Translations under genes and position numbers: made by a program
From: Theobroma cacao
Taxonomy: Eukaryota; Streptophyta; Magnoliopsida; Malvales; Malvaceae
Assembly (NCBI RefSeq): GCF_000208745.1
Contig: NC_030859.1
Location: forward strand, 4,392,593 to 4,456,592
DNA: 64,000 nucleotides
Direction: 5' to 3'
Part shown: piece after piece, positions 53,101 through 64,000 of the stretch
Layout of the letters: each line of letters begins with the position of its first letter
How positions within the stretch are numbered: the first letter of the stretch is position 1
The notes under the pieces: model-generated
The model's database searches: none
The model's input: the letters and a program-made list of their open reading frames with translations, nothing else
Told to the model about the DNA's origin: nothing

Positions 53101-56071
53101 ACAAGTAATTTAAGCTGTAAGAATTTAAAAAGGAAACATTCAGTACTACTTGTTCGTTGCTTCTATTTTGTATTTATCTTAAATGTTCTGATAGAATTGG
53201 CCATAGATAATGAATTTATCCGTTTCGTACAAGCTAAATGTGCAGTTTCGTTAAGAACTCTGAAAGGAACAAACCACCACACAAACTTCACATGCATTTA
53301 TGTGGTTCATAAAAAAAAAATTCTTAATGATTTAAGTAAAAATGAGATTAGTTTATTTAATTTACATTTGATTCAATGATAATTATATGTATTCTTGATT
53401 TAAAGAATTAGATTTAAATAATTTGAATTCAGATTTATATTTAAGTGTAAGTTTTCGGGTTAAATTGTTCGACTCAAACCTAATTCCGTCAATGATATTG
53501 TATTAAGTCTGAATTAGTTAGAAAATGTAAAACTTTGATTGAAATCATTAATCAAGTTAATCATGTGAGTTTCTTTTATTTCAAATAATACTTGCAGGGT
53601 TTGGTAGGGTCTAGATATTTAGAATCCAAAAAGCAGACAAAATTTGCTTGCCTTTCTTGTTAATTGTAAGCCTCATACTGGACAAAATATACCCACTTTT
53701 AACTCTATATTTCTAGCTGAATATAGACATGCATGGGACCAAAAGCAATAATTCACTCATTCCCAATCTCTATGCAGCTGATATCTTGTACTTTTTGATC
53801 CAATTCAGAAAGAAATCTAATTCAAATTTGAAAAATATAATTAAATAATTCTCAAAAAATTAAAAAAACCCAAACATAATCTAATTATGATCCTTACCAA
53901 TCTTTTGAAGGATTATTTAAGTAAATTAATTTAGAAATTAAGCTCAAAGTTTGTAAATTTATAATTGTAATTCCTTTACCATTAAATTAAACGTTTCAAT
54001 ATAAGTTTAGGTATAATTATAAATCAATTCTTTTTTCATTAAATTTAATTTATGTGAGTTACTATTTATCAATTAGTTTTAAATTGAACATTTATCTTAA
54101 AAATTTTAATAATTAAAAATAAAAATTATGAAAAGGTAGAGTAAACATCATATAGCTTGACTGTCTGTAGCAAACATTTCCCTAAGCAAACAATTCTGTG
54201 CTTCTTTAACCGCATGAGAGAACACAATTGCGTCGTTGATTTTCCGCTTCTCCCTGTGCTTCTTGTCCTTAGAAAACGATAAATTTAGTCACATAATTTG
54301 ACAAATTCGTACCAAAAGGTAAAAACAAAAAAACAACACAATTAGATCATAATTACGGCAAGCGCTCCGATCCATATTAATTAAATCTCGAGACATTTCA
54401 ATATTAAGAATTTGAAATTATTATATCTTAAAAATTTTAAATTTACATTTTGAGATACACGGCACCAAAAGATAAGATTCGAGAAGATTATTTTTTATGA
54501 GAAATTAAAATCTTTAAATATAAAAAAAATTAATTGATCGATATTCGAAAAATAATTTCTGAAAATTTAACATTTAATTTTGCTTTGAACTCTAATGCCC
54601 AAAAGATTAACACTTTTAAAGAATTAATGCTTTTTATCTTTTTTGTTTAAATGCAAAGTCTTAGTAGTAGTATTATAATATATACTATTAGTATTTAAAA
54701 GGAATAAGATAAATTAAGTACTATCTTTTTTTTCCCTTTTATGAATACCCATTTGTCTCGTAAAAATTATTTCTATATTCTCGAGGGGACACTGTAACTG
54801 CTAAAATTCGAGATTTGAAATTTTTATGAAAATTCCAAATTCAAATCCTGAAAAATATGTTATTACAGAGTCTTTAAATCGTTCCCCATAACATAATATT
54901 TAATATTATTACAAAATTAATTTCATTTGGAAATTTGAGTAAAAAAAATTCCTTTTTGTTTTGGTACATAAAATAAATTACTTTTTCACCTAAAAGGCTA
55001 GAACATCTACCGACTTGACCAACCGTGTCGAGTCAAAAGAACAATTAATGCATAGTTGGAGAGAGCATTGTTGTATATGAGACAAGACATAGGCTATCTG
55101 AATTACAGCCCCTTTTGAGTTGGTAAGATACAAATTTTTATATATAATTTAGAAGGAAAACATAGATGTGCACATAATGTATATGACCAGAGATCCAATC
55201 TACATGCAAGCACAACAAATTAAAAGAATGTTTTTTTTTTTTGTCGAAAAAAATTATTATACTGGGTTATGTCCAAATCTAAGCACATGCATTGTTGGTG
55301 ATTGTCAGCTGAATGGATAAGAATGCATGTCCAAAATCCATTTGGAGAAAAAATCAAGCCCTCACCAATCGTGAATATGTTTCATTAATTTCAACCTGAT
55401 ATAAAATCAAAATAGACAAGATCAAAAAAAGAAACAACATGCACAGAGATGACACATTGAAACTGATCACTCTACAGACTGGAAGATGTCCTGTCGTTAT
55501 CCATCCAATGTACGAGAACAAAGAGAGAGAGAGAGAGAGACAGATGAGTTTTCTCCCTACAATTAATTAATAGTTTTGTTATATATTACTCATTCTACTT
55601 TTGCCTTTTTTATTCTTTTTTTTTTTTGAGTTTTACTTTTTAACATTTGTGGAAATTATTACTTGTTTGGTGTGATCTAGCAAATTTGTTGCCTTTTTTT
55701 TTTTTTGCTTATTATTTTTAATAATTACACTTTGATATTTTTGCTAATCTTATGGAGTAAATAAATACTCTTAAATTCAAACATCTTCGTAAAATGTTAA
55801 TATTAGATATCATATGTACAATCGATAAGAAATTAACTTAATTGGTAAATTCTCCCACCTGAGTGAATTTTTAATTTGAGTCTTATTGAGATATAACCCT
55901 TCATCAGCACTAATGTTGAAGTATTATATTTTGAAATATGATACATCTTATCTTGACTTTGTATCTACTTTGAAGATCTTTTTTATTTTACCAAATATAA
56001 GATGCACAAATCTTTTGCTCTACCTTAAATCACCTCTATCCCTAACTTAAACTTATGCAAGAATGTGATTT
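53101..56071. other. AT-rich intergenic DNA
   Basis: No gene, RNA gene or intact transposon seen. Long A/T runs occur (55230-55260, 55610-55710). Confidence 0.6.
55522..55540. repeat. Short (GA)n microsatellite
   Basis: About nine GA units. Confidence 0.85.
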
Positions 56072-56509
56072 TGTAATGCCCCTTACTTTTAATGAGATTA
56101 AGATGGTAATTTACTTGGTGAGCTTAGGAGAAATTAGGTTCTATTGAAAAAGTATCGATACATCGAGAATAAGTATCAATATTTATATGAAAGAATGCCT
56201 TGGGAAGTATTATATGTGAAAAGTATCGATACATTGTACAAATATATAGATATTTTCATGTAATAGTGCAAAAATAAATATAATGGTCTCTAGTTGAACG
56301 GCCCTTTTATTTTCTTTCCAACTCAAGACACCCTCAACTCCCCTCTCCCAATCTAACTCCAAAATATGTCTAGAGGTGGATTCAAGTTGAAATTGAGCAA
56401 ATTAAAGTAAGTATTACCCATTTCTAGATGCATTGACCGATTGGTTCTTTTGAATTTGTGTTTCCACTAAGAGATATGTGATTTTCCTCCTAAGTGATAG
56501 GGTTGTTGA

Positions 56510-56585
56510 GTTGAGTGCCTTGGAGGAAGCTCACCAAGCTAAGTGTAGTTGAGTGCCTTGGAGGAAGCTCACCAAGCTAAGTGTA
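56510..56585. repeat. 38-bp perfect tandem duplication in the LTR remnant
   Basis: The unit starting GTTGAGTGCCTTGGAGGAAG at 56510 is repeated exactly at 56548. Confidence 0.95.
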
Positions 56586-57178
56586 AGTTGAAATGAATTA
56601 GTAATAATGTGAATTGTGTAAATGAAAAAGTTTTTGGGTTGAGCTAAAGTCAAGATGTGTGTATTATGCACTGCAAGGATTATGGATGGAAATGGGTATG
56701 AGAAAAATATTGATTGTTGTGCATTGGTTTAATGCTAGATTGCATTGGAGCTCCAAAGTCTTGTAATTAGGGAGCTTGGTTGCCTGGTTTGGCTATTGTG
56801 TTGGTTAAGCTACAGTGTAGGTGGCCGAGTGGATATGCATTCTAAAAGTTTCACGAAATGCACGAAAAGCTTCAAGTATGATTAAGCTTAAATGTTTTCA
56901 AAATGTATAAGGGAACAAGCTTGTGTATTGATACTCTATGCTGATGTATGTGTTCTTGACTAACACGTGAACTTGATGTGTTAAAAACTTATAAGTATCG
57001 TACTATGATGCTATATATGTTATTGAGTTGATATGTTGTTATGTTGTAAGCTTATGAGCTACTGTTATGATGATGTGTTGAGAGATTGTGACATGTGTAT
57101 TGAATGACATGGTAGCTAAGGCTAAATATAATATGAGGTCAGTGGCTATATGCACTGGATAGTGATACAGTGTCTTTT

Positions 57179-57330
57179 GATAGTGAGGGGAAAATGTCAC
57201 CATCTCGCGTTTAGGAATGCTGCGATTCCCTAGATAGTGAGGAAAAAATATCACTATTTTGTGGTTGAGCGTCCCATGGAGTAGCTCAATTCCCTTGATA
57301 GTGAAGAGGAAATATCATTATCCCATGGTT
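57179..57330. repeat. Imperfect 54-64 bp repeats, three units
   Basis: GATAGTGAGG-like starts at 57179, 57233 and 57297, each followed by AAATRTCA and a CCCATGG- or TCTCGCG-like segment. They lie inside the LTR remnant. Confidence 0.65.
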
Positions 57331-58230
57331 AGTAAGTCCCATAGAAAGGTATAGAAATTGTTTAAGTGTAATCCGACATTCTGATGTTGTGAATCCTAAG
57401 TGAAATAGCAAGTTTGGAAGTGTTTTCTTGATGATTGTGATGATTGATAAGTATGATTAAGTTTATAAGTGTGGAAATGTGTTAATTAAGATTAAGGTGT
57501 TGAAAAAAGTGTTGACAAAGTTGAGTTTTTGAATGGAATGATATAAACGGGTTTAACAGTTAAAAATTTCAAAAAATTTGTAAATTTTAAATGAAGTATC
57601 GATACCTCTGAAAATGTATCAATATTTGTTCATTAGGATAAGTTACTAGGATATTTTGGACCAAATGTATCAATACATTTCGTAAAAGTATCACTACTTA
57701 TGTCCTGTTTTTGGATGAATGATGGTTATAGCTGGTTTGTTCATGAAAACATTTTCCCACTAGTATTGATCACCTCACTGAGTAAAGAAAGGATGTTTTT
57801 CAATTGATATAATTGTTTAAGAGTGAAATATTGACATTGCATAATGGATTTTATTTGTGAGCAAAACTGAATGGTTTCAAAGAAGAAGAGCATTGTTTAT
57901 AAACTCTTTTTCGCTTATTACTTGTTCCCCTCAAACATCCTTCACTAAGTTATACTCACTATTTTAAATTTCCCATTTCTAGATCCAGAGGTAGTTAGAT
58001 CTTAGATACTCTTGAAGGAATCCAAGTACATCTTTGGTAAATTCGAGACCATGACATTCGGTAGTTATCTCCTCATTTGGAGTCACTCCCGCTGATCATC
58101 TGGTTATTTTGGCCATTTGGTCTTGTGCATATATATTGTGGGTTATGGGATATGCATGTAAATTGTATAGTATACGGTGACATAGCCACGAGTTGGCAAA
58201 TATGATACGATTTTGTGTAAACCCAATAAA

Positions 58231-59139
58231 AAAACTAAACTTTCAAAAGAGAAACGAATTTTAAGTAAATCAAAATTTTTGGAATCAAAACCTAAAAATT
58301 AGATGTTTAAGATAACGAAACCTTACCTCTAGGAGTTTTTAAAACGAAAATCAGAACTCAAAAATGAGTTTTTATATGCTTGAAAATGATTTAGAAAGAT
58401 GAGAGGGAGTGTGTAGAGATCAGAGAGAAAAATAGGCTGAGAGTATTGAGAGAAAGTGTTTAAACCATTTAAGGAAAGTTTCTTGAGGTTTAGGGCTTTA
58501 AAACAATTGTGAAAAGTCTATTTTACTTTTATTTTCAAATTCATAATGTAAATATCAATACTTTTCTTTTTTGATTACTCATTAACAAATATTGATACTT
58601 ATTCATTAGGATCATTTTTGGATTTCAAGTGCCGATATCTCATGAACATGTATCCATACTTTTTGTCCATAATATAGTTTTTAAATTTAAAATAAAGCCT
58701 TTTGACACTTTCTAGGTCCCTCCTTTCTAGTAAACTTATTCGTTTATGAAAGCATGCATTTTCTAAGTTGTAAAAGTCCAAGAATCTCGTATAGAAACAT
58801 TAATTCAATAACTCACCAAACTAAATTACGTTTCTAACTTTAAGTCAAACTTGGAGTTTCACGTACATTGAAGGAGGCTGCTGTAACTTGGGAGGTGAGT
58901 GAGGACTTAGTATTAGTGTTTGAAGAAGGAAAAGAACCCACGTTAGGCCTTTAAGGAAAACAGACAAAAACGAGCTGTTAGCTTGAGTGTCTTCATCTTC
59001 AATTTGTGATTTTGGGGTGTATTTTATTTTCTTATAAACATTTTAACATCAAATATACGAGACTTAGGGGAAAAGGAGAAAAAAGGGTGGTAAAAAATCT
59101 TTGTGGTTAAGGTCAAGCCTAACTTGCTCCTCCTATAGG
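58231..59139. other. Gene-free interval, probably transposon-derived
   Basis: Part of it (58560-58620) resembles 57600-57650 of the LTR remnant (TATTGATACTTATTCATTAGG). No coding region supported. Confidence 0.45.
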
Positions 59140-60250
59140 AAATTAAAATGCCGTTTGTGGAGGACAAAGACTATAAGGCGATGCAAGAAAACGAATAACG
59201 ATGGAATTTGAGGAACATTTTCAAGTCCGTATGAAGCATTAGGTGGGCTTATCACTATTTAGAAGGACACATTTTTTTGCTGTTAAATCTTGCATGGTGT
59301 GTAAAAGTTATAATCTACCTATTGGCTTTCTTAGTCATATGAATTTAAGGTGTGGATTTGGAACTATATATGGCCCAAATGATGATGGCAACAAGCAATG
59401 GTTATGGGAGGAGCTTGATGGTTTCTTTAGAAACAGTTTTGTTTAATGGTGTTTAGGGGCCTGATTTTAATATGGTCAAGAATAGTGAAGGCCAGGTTGG
59501 AAGCCACGTGAATAGTAAGGCATTCTCTTAGTATGGGGAGTTCGTGGATAGTTTGGAGTTGATTAACCTTCCAATGGTGGGTGGTAAATTCACTTGGTGT
59601 TGCAACAAAATTGATCTTTCAGTTAGCAGATTAGACAAATTTTTACTGGTGAATGTCTTCGGAGAAAAAATAAGAATCTGTTGTAAAATGCCTACCTAGT
59701 TCTCTATTGGACTATAACCCAGTTTTGTTAGGAGAAAAGGTAGTGAATCGGGGATCGAGACCTTTTCATTTCTTCAATCACTAGTTAGAGGAAGGGAGTT
59801 TTTCAGATACGTTTCTTGAAGCTTGGAAGGCATCAAAGAAAAGAGGGTAAAAAATAGTTGGCATACGGTTCAAACTTAAGGAGACAAAGCATGCTATCAA
59901 GTAATGGCAGAAGCAAGTAGAGATGCAGCAAGATAATTTTGATGAAGGCAAAAGACAATTTATTGTGAGTAAAAAGGTTGATATCTGGGCAAACTATAAA
60001 AAGAAAAAAAAATCATGATAGTAAAAATCTTGAGTTAAGTGAATTATTGAAGGAGAGTGGAACACAAAATTTTTTACACTTCATGGCATGAAGGAGAGGG
60101 ACAAAGTTCATTGAGAAAATTATAATCCAAGGGAGATTAATTAGTTACCATCTTGAGATTCTGATAAAGGAAGTGGCCAACCATTTTGAATCTTTTTATA
60201 GATTACTTGAGTAGCCCATGTTAGTCATCTCAATTAATGTTGATTTGCTT
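59140..60250 (+). pseudogene. LINE ORF2 5' fragment (endonuclease), broken
   Basis: Plus-strand frames give GFGTIYGPNDDGNKQWLWEEL (about 59350-59420), then GPDFNMVKNSEGQVGSH, KAFSQYGEFVDSLELINLP and GGKFTWC, the order of blocks in the L1-type apurinic endonuclease domain (GDFN motif with Gly-Pro changes). Further on, FLHFMA- and TKFIEKI-like pieces resemble the linker before the reverse transcriptase. Stops and frame changes are frequent, so it is an old dead fragment. The reverse transcriptase is absent. Confidence 0.8.
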
Positions 60251-61095
60251 TAATTACAAAGTAAACTAACCAAAATAATTAACAGCAGTACCAGAAATGT
60301 TTCACGTGTTGACAAGCAAAACTCATGCAGATGTAGCAAATGTCCACTAGATTTCACTTACATCACCAATCAAGATAGCAACTTGCACCAGTTCATGGCG
60401 GCTAGCAAGCACTATCCCAGCGTTGAGGATGAACTGGATTCAACTAAAACTTCTCCATGCCAATCACGCGAAAGGACGATCATGGTTGACTAGAATAAAG
60501 TTGGATATACAGTACCAGGAAATTATTTGAGTGGACTAAAGCAACATTTTGCAGACAGAAAGTGACTGCACAACCTATTGACTGTTAATGTATTGTTTAC
60601 TAATAGTTGAAAGCAAATGGTATCTGATATTGGAATCTTGACGCAGTCATATCCTTCCAAGGATTTTCCAGGATGAATCTTCCTGAAAATGTCCTTCGCT
60701 TTCTTCAAGTCAAGCCTCCTATACCTGAATAATATGCATTCCACGTGTGAATCACCCTGATTTGTTAATAGCAAAGATTCTATTTTGAACATCTGAATTC
60801 TTAATGCTCTCTAAGAACAGGGAAGAGTTACCAATGAATGGTTAGCTTCATGTGGTCTGATTCAATAGTGAGTAGTCTAATTATCTAGGTTTGTATTTTA
60901 CTGGTCATTCTTTATATTGGAGTCAAGATTTTACATTTGGAGGAGAAGATAATGTCTATAAAATAGTTATACTAAAAGTTTAATGTTTGACAAAAATATA
61001 AGAGAATTTAAATGAACAAAATTTATATAAAAATTACATAAATAACTCCAATTACATATTAACTACAAAATAAAGACATTTTTTAACAACTATTG
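60251..61095. other. Interval with an unrecognised short open frame
   Basis: The minus-strand frame 60792-60523 (89 codons) has a fairly protein-like composition (RRLDLKKAKDIFRKIHPGKS) and follows an acceptor-like aattcag, but I cannot tie it to a family, and no flanking exon was found. The opposite strand at 60290-60490 also reads open. It may be a gene relic. Confidence 0.3.
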
Positions 61096-61260
61096 TATAC
61101 TAAGATTAAACATTTTAATTGAGTTCGATGATTTTTTATAGAGTTAAAGACATCTATCGCTAAATCAATATCAAAACTTCAAATGATTTCTTTCTGAATG
61201 AAAATGATCAATGACTATTTAAGAAAATTATCTGACATTTTATTATGAAACTCGTTCTTA
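61096..61260 (-). pseudogene. hAT transposase fragment
   Basis: The minus strand reads NKMSDNFL, SLIIFIQKEI, SFDIDLAIDVFNSIKNHR with two stops. This resembles the C-terminal part of plant hAT transposases of the TTF-zinc-finger/ZMYM1-like type, as I recall it. It is small and decayed. Confidence 0.5.
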
Positions 61261-63095
61261 ATGAGTTTCATAGCAAAAAAGCATGCTGCAATAGGTTTTA
61301 CTTTTGTTTCTAAATCCACTTAAATTAGTTGTTGAATAATTGTTGTAAAGGTATCTTACCAAAAACAAATTATTGTAAGGACAAAATTATAAAAGCTTTT
61401 TAAAAAAACAATAGTATATTATGAAATTTTAAAATTTTTTAGAGTCGGGGGTCCTACTAGCCTCCATTCCCTCTCTCACTAGGCATCAATCTTGCCAGAG
61501 CCGATTGTTGGGTAAAGCCATCTAAGCAAGGGCTTTAGGCTTCATATTTGAAGAGGTTATATATTTTTGTAATAATAATATGATTAATTATATAAAAAAT
61601 TAACATAATTAATAAAATATTTACTTGCCTAATAAATATTTATTTTCTCTTACTTCCACATTCCTATTAATTCTTAATTAATTATCTCATATTTTATTAA
61701 AAATAAGTAAAAGTTAAAGATAATTAATAAAATAACATATTTTCTCATTTTTCTAATTATATGCTTAATAAATATCAATTTTTTATTATTCTCAATTCCT
61801 ATAATGCTATTAATTCTCAACTTTTTTTTCAATCAATTAACGATAATATGTATTTAATGATTTTCAACAATTATTTTTTTCTCACATATTTTTTCTATTT
61901 TCGCTCAATATTTAATGATTTTGAACAACTTTTTTTCTATTTATAGAACCAATTATTTTTTTTTCAATTTATAATATCTACTTGATAATAAAAGAAATAT
62001 TAGAAGAATTTGATTATAAAAGTTTAATTAGAAATTTTACATCTAAAAAAACTAGAAGAATAAAATTTTAATAAATTTTTTTAAATTTCAATAAAAAAGA
62101 TCTCATTTTAATATTTGACTTTTAAGTCTTAGAGGTTATATTTTGCAAATGCCCCAACCACAAATCCAGGAAACTGTCCCAACCACATCTGAAACATTGA
62201 AGAAGGAGCTCAATGGCTATTGGAGTTGTAACAAGTTATGTGTTGTCTAACTTATGCCAGATGTGATAATTACTATTGCTCATGTCCATTATTAGATACA
62301 TTGAGTCAAGTTGTTGGAGTTTGATTGAGCTTTCTAACATAATTACTATTGCTCAAGTTGTTCCAGGTTAAGATCATTTATCTTTTCCAATTGGATTTGC
62401 TCATCTTTCATCTTCCTTATCCCTAAGCATTAGGGTTTTCAACCTTACTGCATGTAACAGTCCAGATGGTGAACCATGTTAGATTTTGTGATTGGAACAT
62501 AATTAATAATCATAACTCAATAAATCATCTCAAGGCAATTGGATTCAGGAAATTTTTTTTGGGTGGAGACAATGTTGTGGACATTTACACCTCAACGGTT
62601 AAACTTGAGAACTTGAGGTTTATGAGATGATAGAGGACTCTTTCACATATGTCCAAAAAGAATACTGCTATCAATTTTTGGAACAAGGGTAAAAGTGTTA
62701 ATAAACTTGAATGTGAGATTGAAGTCAAAACATTTACACATTTCATGTTAATTACACAAATTACTTGCACCTTGTAGCCCATATCAACTGCCTACTGTAT
62801 TATGTTACAATATTTACTGTACAAAATTCCTTTATAAAGGGAGTAGAAAATAATTTCAAAAAAGGAACTAATAAAACAAGCTAGTATTATCAGGCTAAAC
62901 AAAGCACACATGTCACTGTGTGGATCTCTGGTTGGCCACTTCTCTCCTACTTAGGCCAACAACACACTCAACCTATCCTTTCTCCTCTTGAAACAATGTG
63001 ATAATATGAACACAATGCAAAATCTTCACCGTGTAATAACAAGCATGGAATGCCACTAATCCTGCAACGACCTGGGTGGATTTGGAAAATATCTA
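61261..63095. other. AT-rich intergenic DNA and PAT 3' flank
   Basis: Includes a very AT-rich stretch at 61560-62110. No gene supported. The 3' UTR of the S-acyltransferase gene should lie in the last few hundred bases. Confidence 0.5.
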
Positions 63096-63585
63096 TCAAA
63101 TGTCACGTGAAGTAGGGAAGCTAACTCCATCTTTCAGATAACTAATTGATGCCGGCCATAACCATCTCAGCATGTTGGGACCCAATACCTGATTAAGAGG
63201 CAGATAAAATCACGTACTAATAGCTTACAGGTACAATATATTATGAAGAAAATAAAGAGGAAGGACACACACACACGGCCAAGACAGATAAGAAGGGAGA
63301 AGTACCAAGGTAATATTTTTGTAAACACTAAGATCAAATGGATGACGATAGCTCAGCCCAGATTTCTTAGCCAACCATGCTGCTCGTATTCCTTCATAAT
63401 ACTGGCAAACGGATAATTTCAGGGTGATTTAAACAACTATGCAGGAGTAATCCAAGACATGCATCCAACTGTAAAAATCAACCCACCTCTATGGTTGTCA
63501 TGTTGTGAGTTATCAGGTAGATATGCCAACCTAAGAGAGTCCCAAGTGTTGCAGATAATGCAAGCATCATTGCTCCACAAGCAAC
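63096..63585 (-). CDS. DHHC-type protein S-acyltransferase, last three exons (PAT15/16-like)
   Basis: Exons 63585..63487, 63401..63306 and 63188..63096 on the minus strand, all phase 0 with GT-AG borders, give the C-terminal 95 aa. They read VACGAMMLALSATLGTLLGW (membrane segment), HIYLITHNMTTIEYYEG (the conserved TTxE block after the DHHC domain), SYRHPFDLSVYKNITL and VLGPNMLRWL...DGVSFPTSRDI with stop at 63098-63096. The family attaches palmitate to Cys residues of membrane-associated proteins. The catalytic DHHC exon lies right of base 64000. It resembles Arabidopsis PAT15 (At5g04270) and PAT16. A usual Cys in the LCP motif is Trp here (LRWLWP). Confidence 0.92.
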
Positions 63586-64000
63586 CTACAAAACATACCA
63601 CCCTCAGAATTTAATAATATCTGGATTGCAGGGACAGGGAAAAAAAAAAGAGTGGGAGGGGGGTGGGGGTGGGAGGACAGGTTGGCGAGAAGCAGGAATT
63701 AAAGGAAAGATGAGTCTCTTCAGTCATACTTCAAAGGCGCCAGGACTTATTGACATAAAGTTTCCTGACTTAAGCAGGTCAAACAATAAGTGAGCAGACT
63801 CCTGGAATTCAATTTGGTAAATTGATGAAATAACAAACTCAGAAGCCACTACAGAAGCTGAAATTTTAATTTAAATCTAGTAGAGTTAAAACTCCAGTTT
63901 CAATTTTTCTATCCAAAAAGAAAGAAGGTAGTCCAAGAATAAATCAAATTTATATATTCTAGACTAGCGAAGAAGAGAATTTACAACGCAGGACTCTCAA
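63586..64000 (-). other. Intron of the S-acyltransferase gene
   Basis: No further exon of the family could be identified up to the window end. It contains the G-rich tract at 63654-63677. Confidence 0.5.
63654..63677 (+). other. G-quadruplex-prone G-rich tract
   Basis: At least four G-runs of three or more (GGGAGGGGGG, T, GGGGG, T, GGGAGG) lie on the plus strand of an intron, just after an A run. Confidence 0.6.

Larger units (their letters stand above)
56072..58230. mobile_element. LTR-retrotransposon LTR remnant (Gypsy-like)
   Basis: Begins TGTAATGCCCC, a start common to plant Gypsy LTRs. It contains GTATCGATAC palindromes (56152, 56223, 57596), as in the solo LTR at 14.5 kb, and a long tail typical of an LTR. 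No matching CA end or second LTR was found, so the right edge is approximate and the element may be truncated. Confidence 0.5.

Overview
The window is nuclear DNA of a flowering plant, almost certainly a eudicot. Genes are split by short AT-rich introns with plant-type splice sites, the intergenic DNA is AT-rich and full of decayed LTR, LINE and hAT transposon pieces, and every gene is of a plant family. The RPP13-like CC-NBS-LRR genes and the LTRs rich in GTATCGATAC palindromes suggest Malvaceae (Theobroma-like); this is inference from memory, not a search result. Single N bases (13597, 20425) show it is an assembled draft.

Left part (1-21.4 kb): the 3' exons of an OTU-type deubiquitinase gene (+ strand) meet, tail to tail, a complete Pumilio RNA-binding protein gene (- strand, ten coding exons, 1034 aa, eight PUM repeats). 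An 11-16.3 kb transposon-rich gap follows, with a LINE 3' fragment split by a 1.65-kb solo LTR. Next is a complete gene for the plastid thioredoxin-like protein WCRKC2 (- strand, five exons, 203 aa, one exon only 18 nt long).

Centre (21.7-49.2 kb): two tandem copies of a 13-14 kb block. Each copy carries, in the same order, about 4-5 kb of unrecognised sequence, a stray C-terminal LRR fragment, a CC-NBS-LRR (CNL) resistance gene and an AVT1-type vacuolar amino acid transporter. Copy A (about 21735-35059) is dead: its CNL has a nonsense codon in the kinase-2 motif, several frameshifts and a 0.5-kb deletion; its transporter lacks exons 1-2 and most of exon 3 and has an internal stop. Copy B (35060 to about 49189) has an open 1256-aa CNL and a complete 12-exon, 551-aa transporter, whose 5' exons (to 51894) lie beyond the block. 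The block junction falls inside transporter exon 3. The transporter also contains a textbook AT-AC (U12-type) intron.

Right part (52-64 kb): a transposon graveyard (LTR remnant, LINE endonuclease fragment, hAT fragment) and then the last three coding exons of a DHHC protein S-acyltransferase (PAT15/16-like, - strand). OTU, WCRKC2 and PAT15 are, as I recall, consecutive genes in Arabidopsis (At5g04250-04260-04270), and PAT16 (At3g09320) sits next to AVT1-type genes. The window therefore looks like a conserved ancestral neighbourhood expanded by transposons and invaded by a CNL gene that was then tandemly duplicated. No wholly new system was found; the most informative signals are the duplication junction, the asymmetric decay of the two copies and the minor-spliceosome intron.
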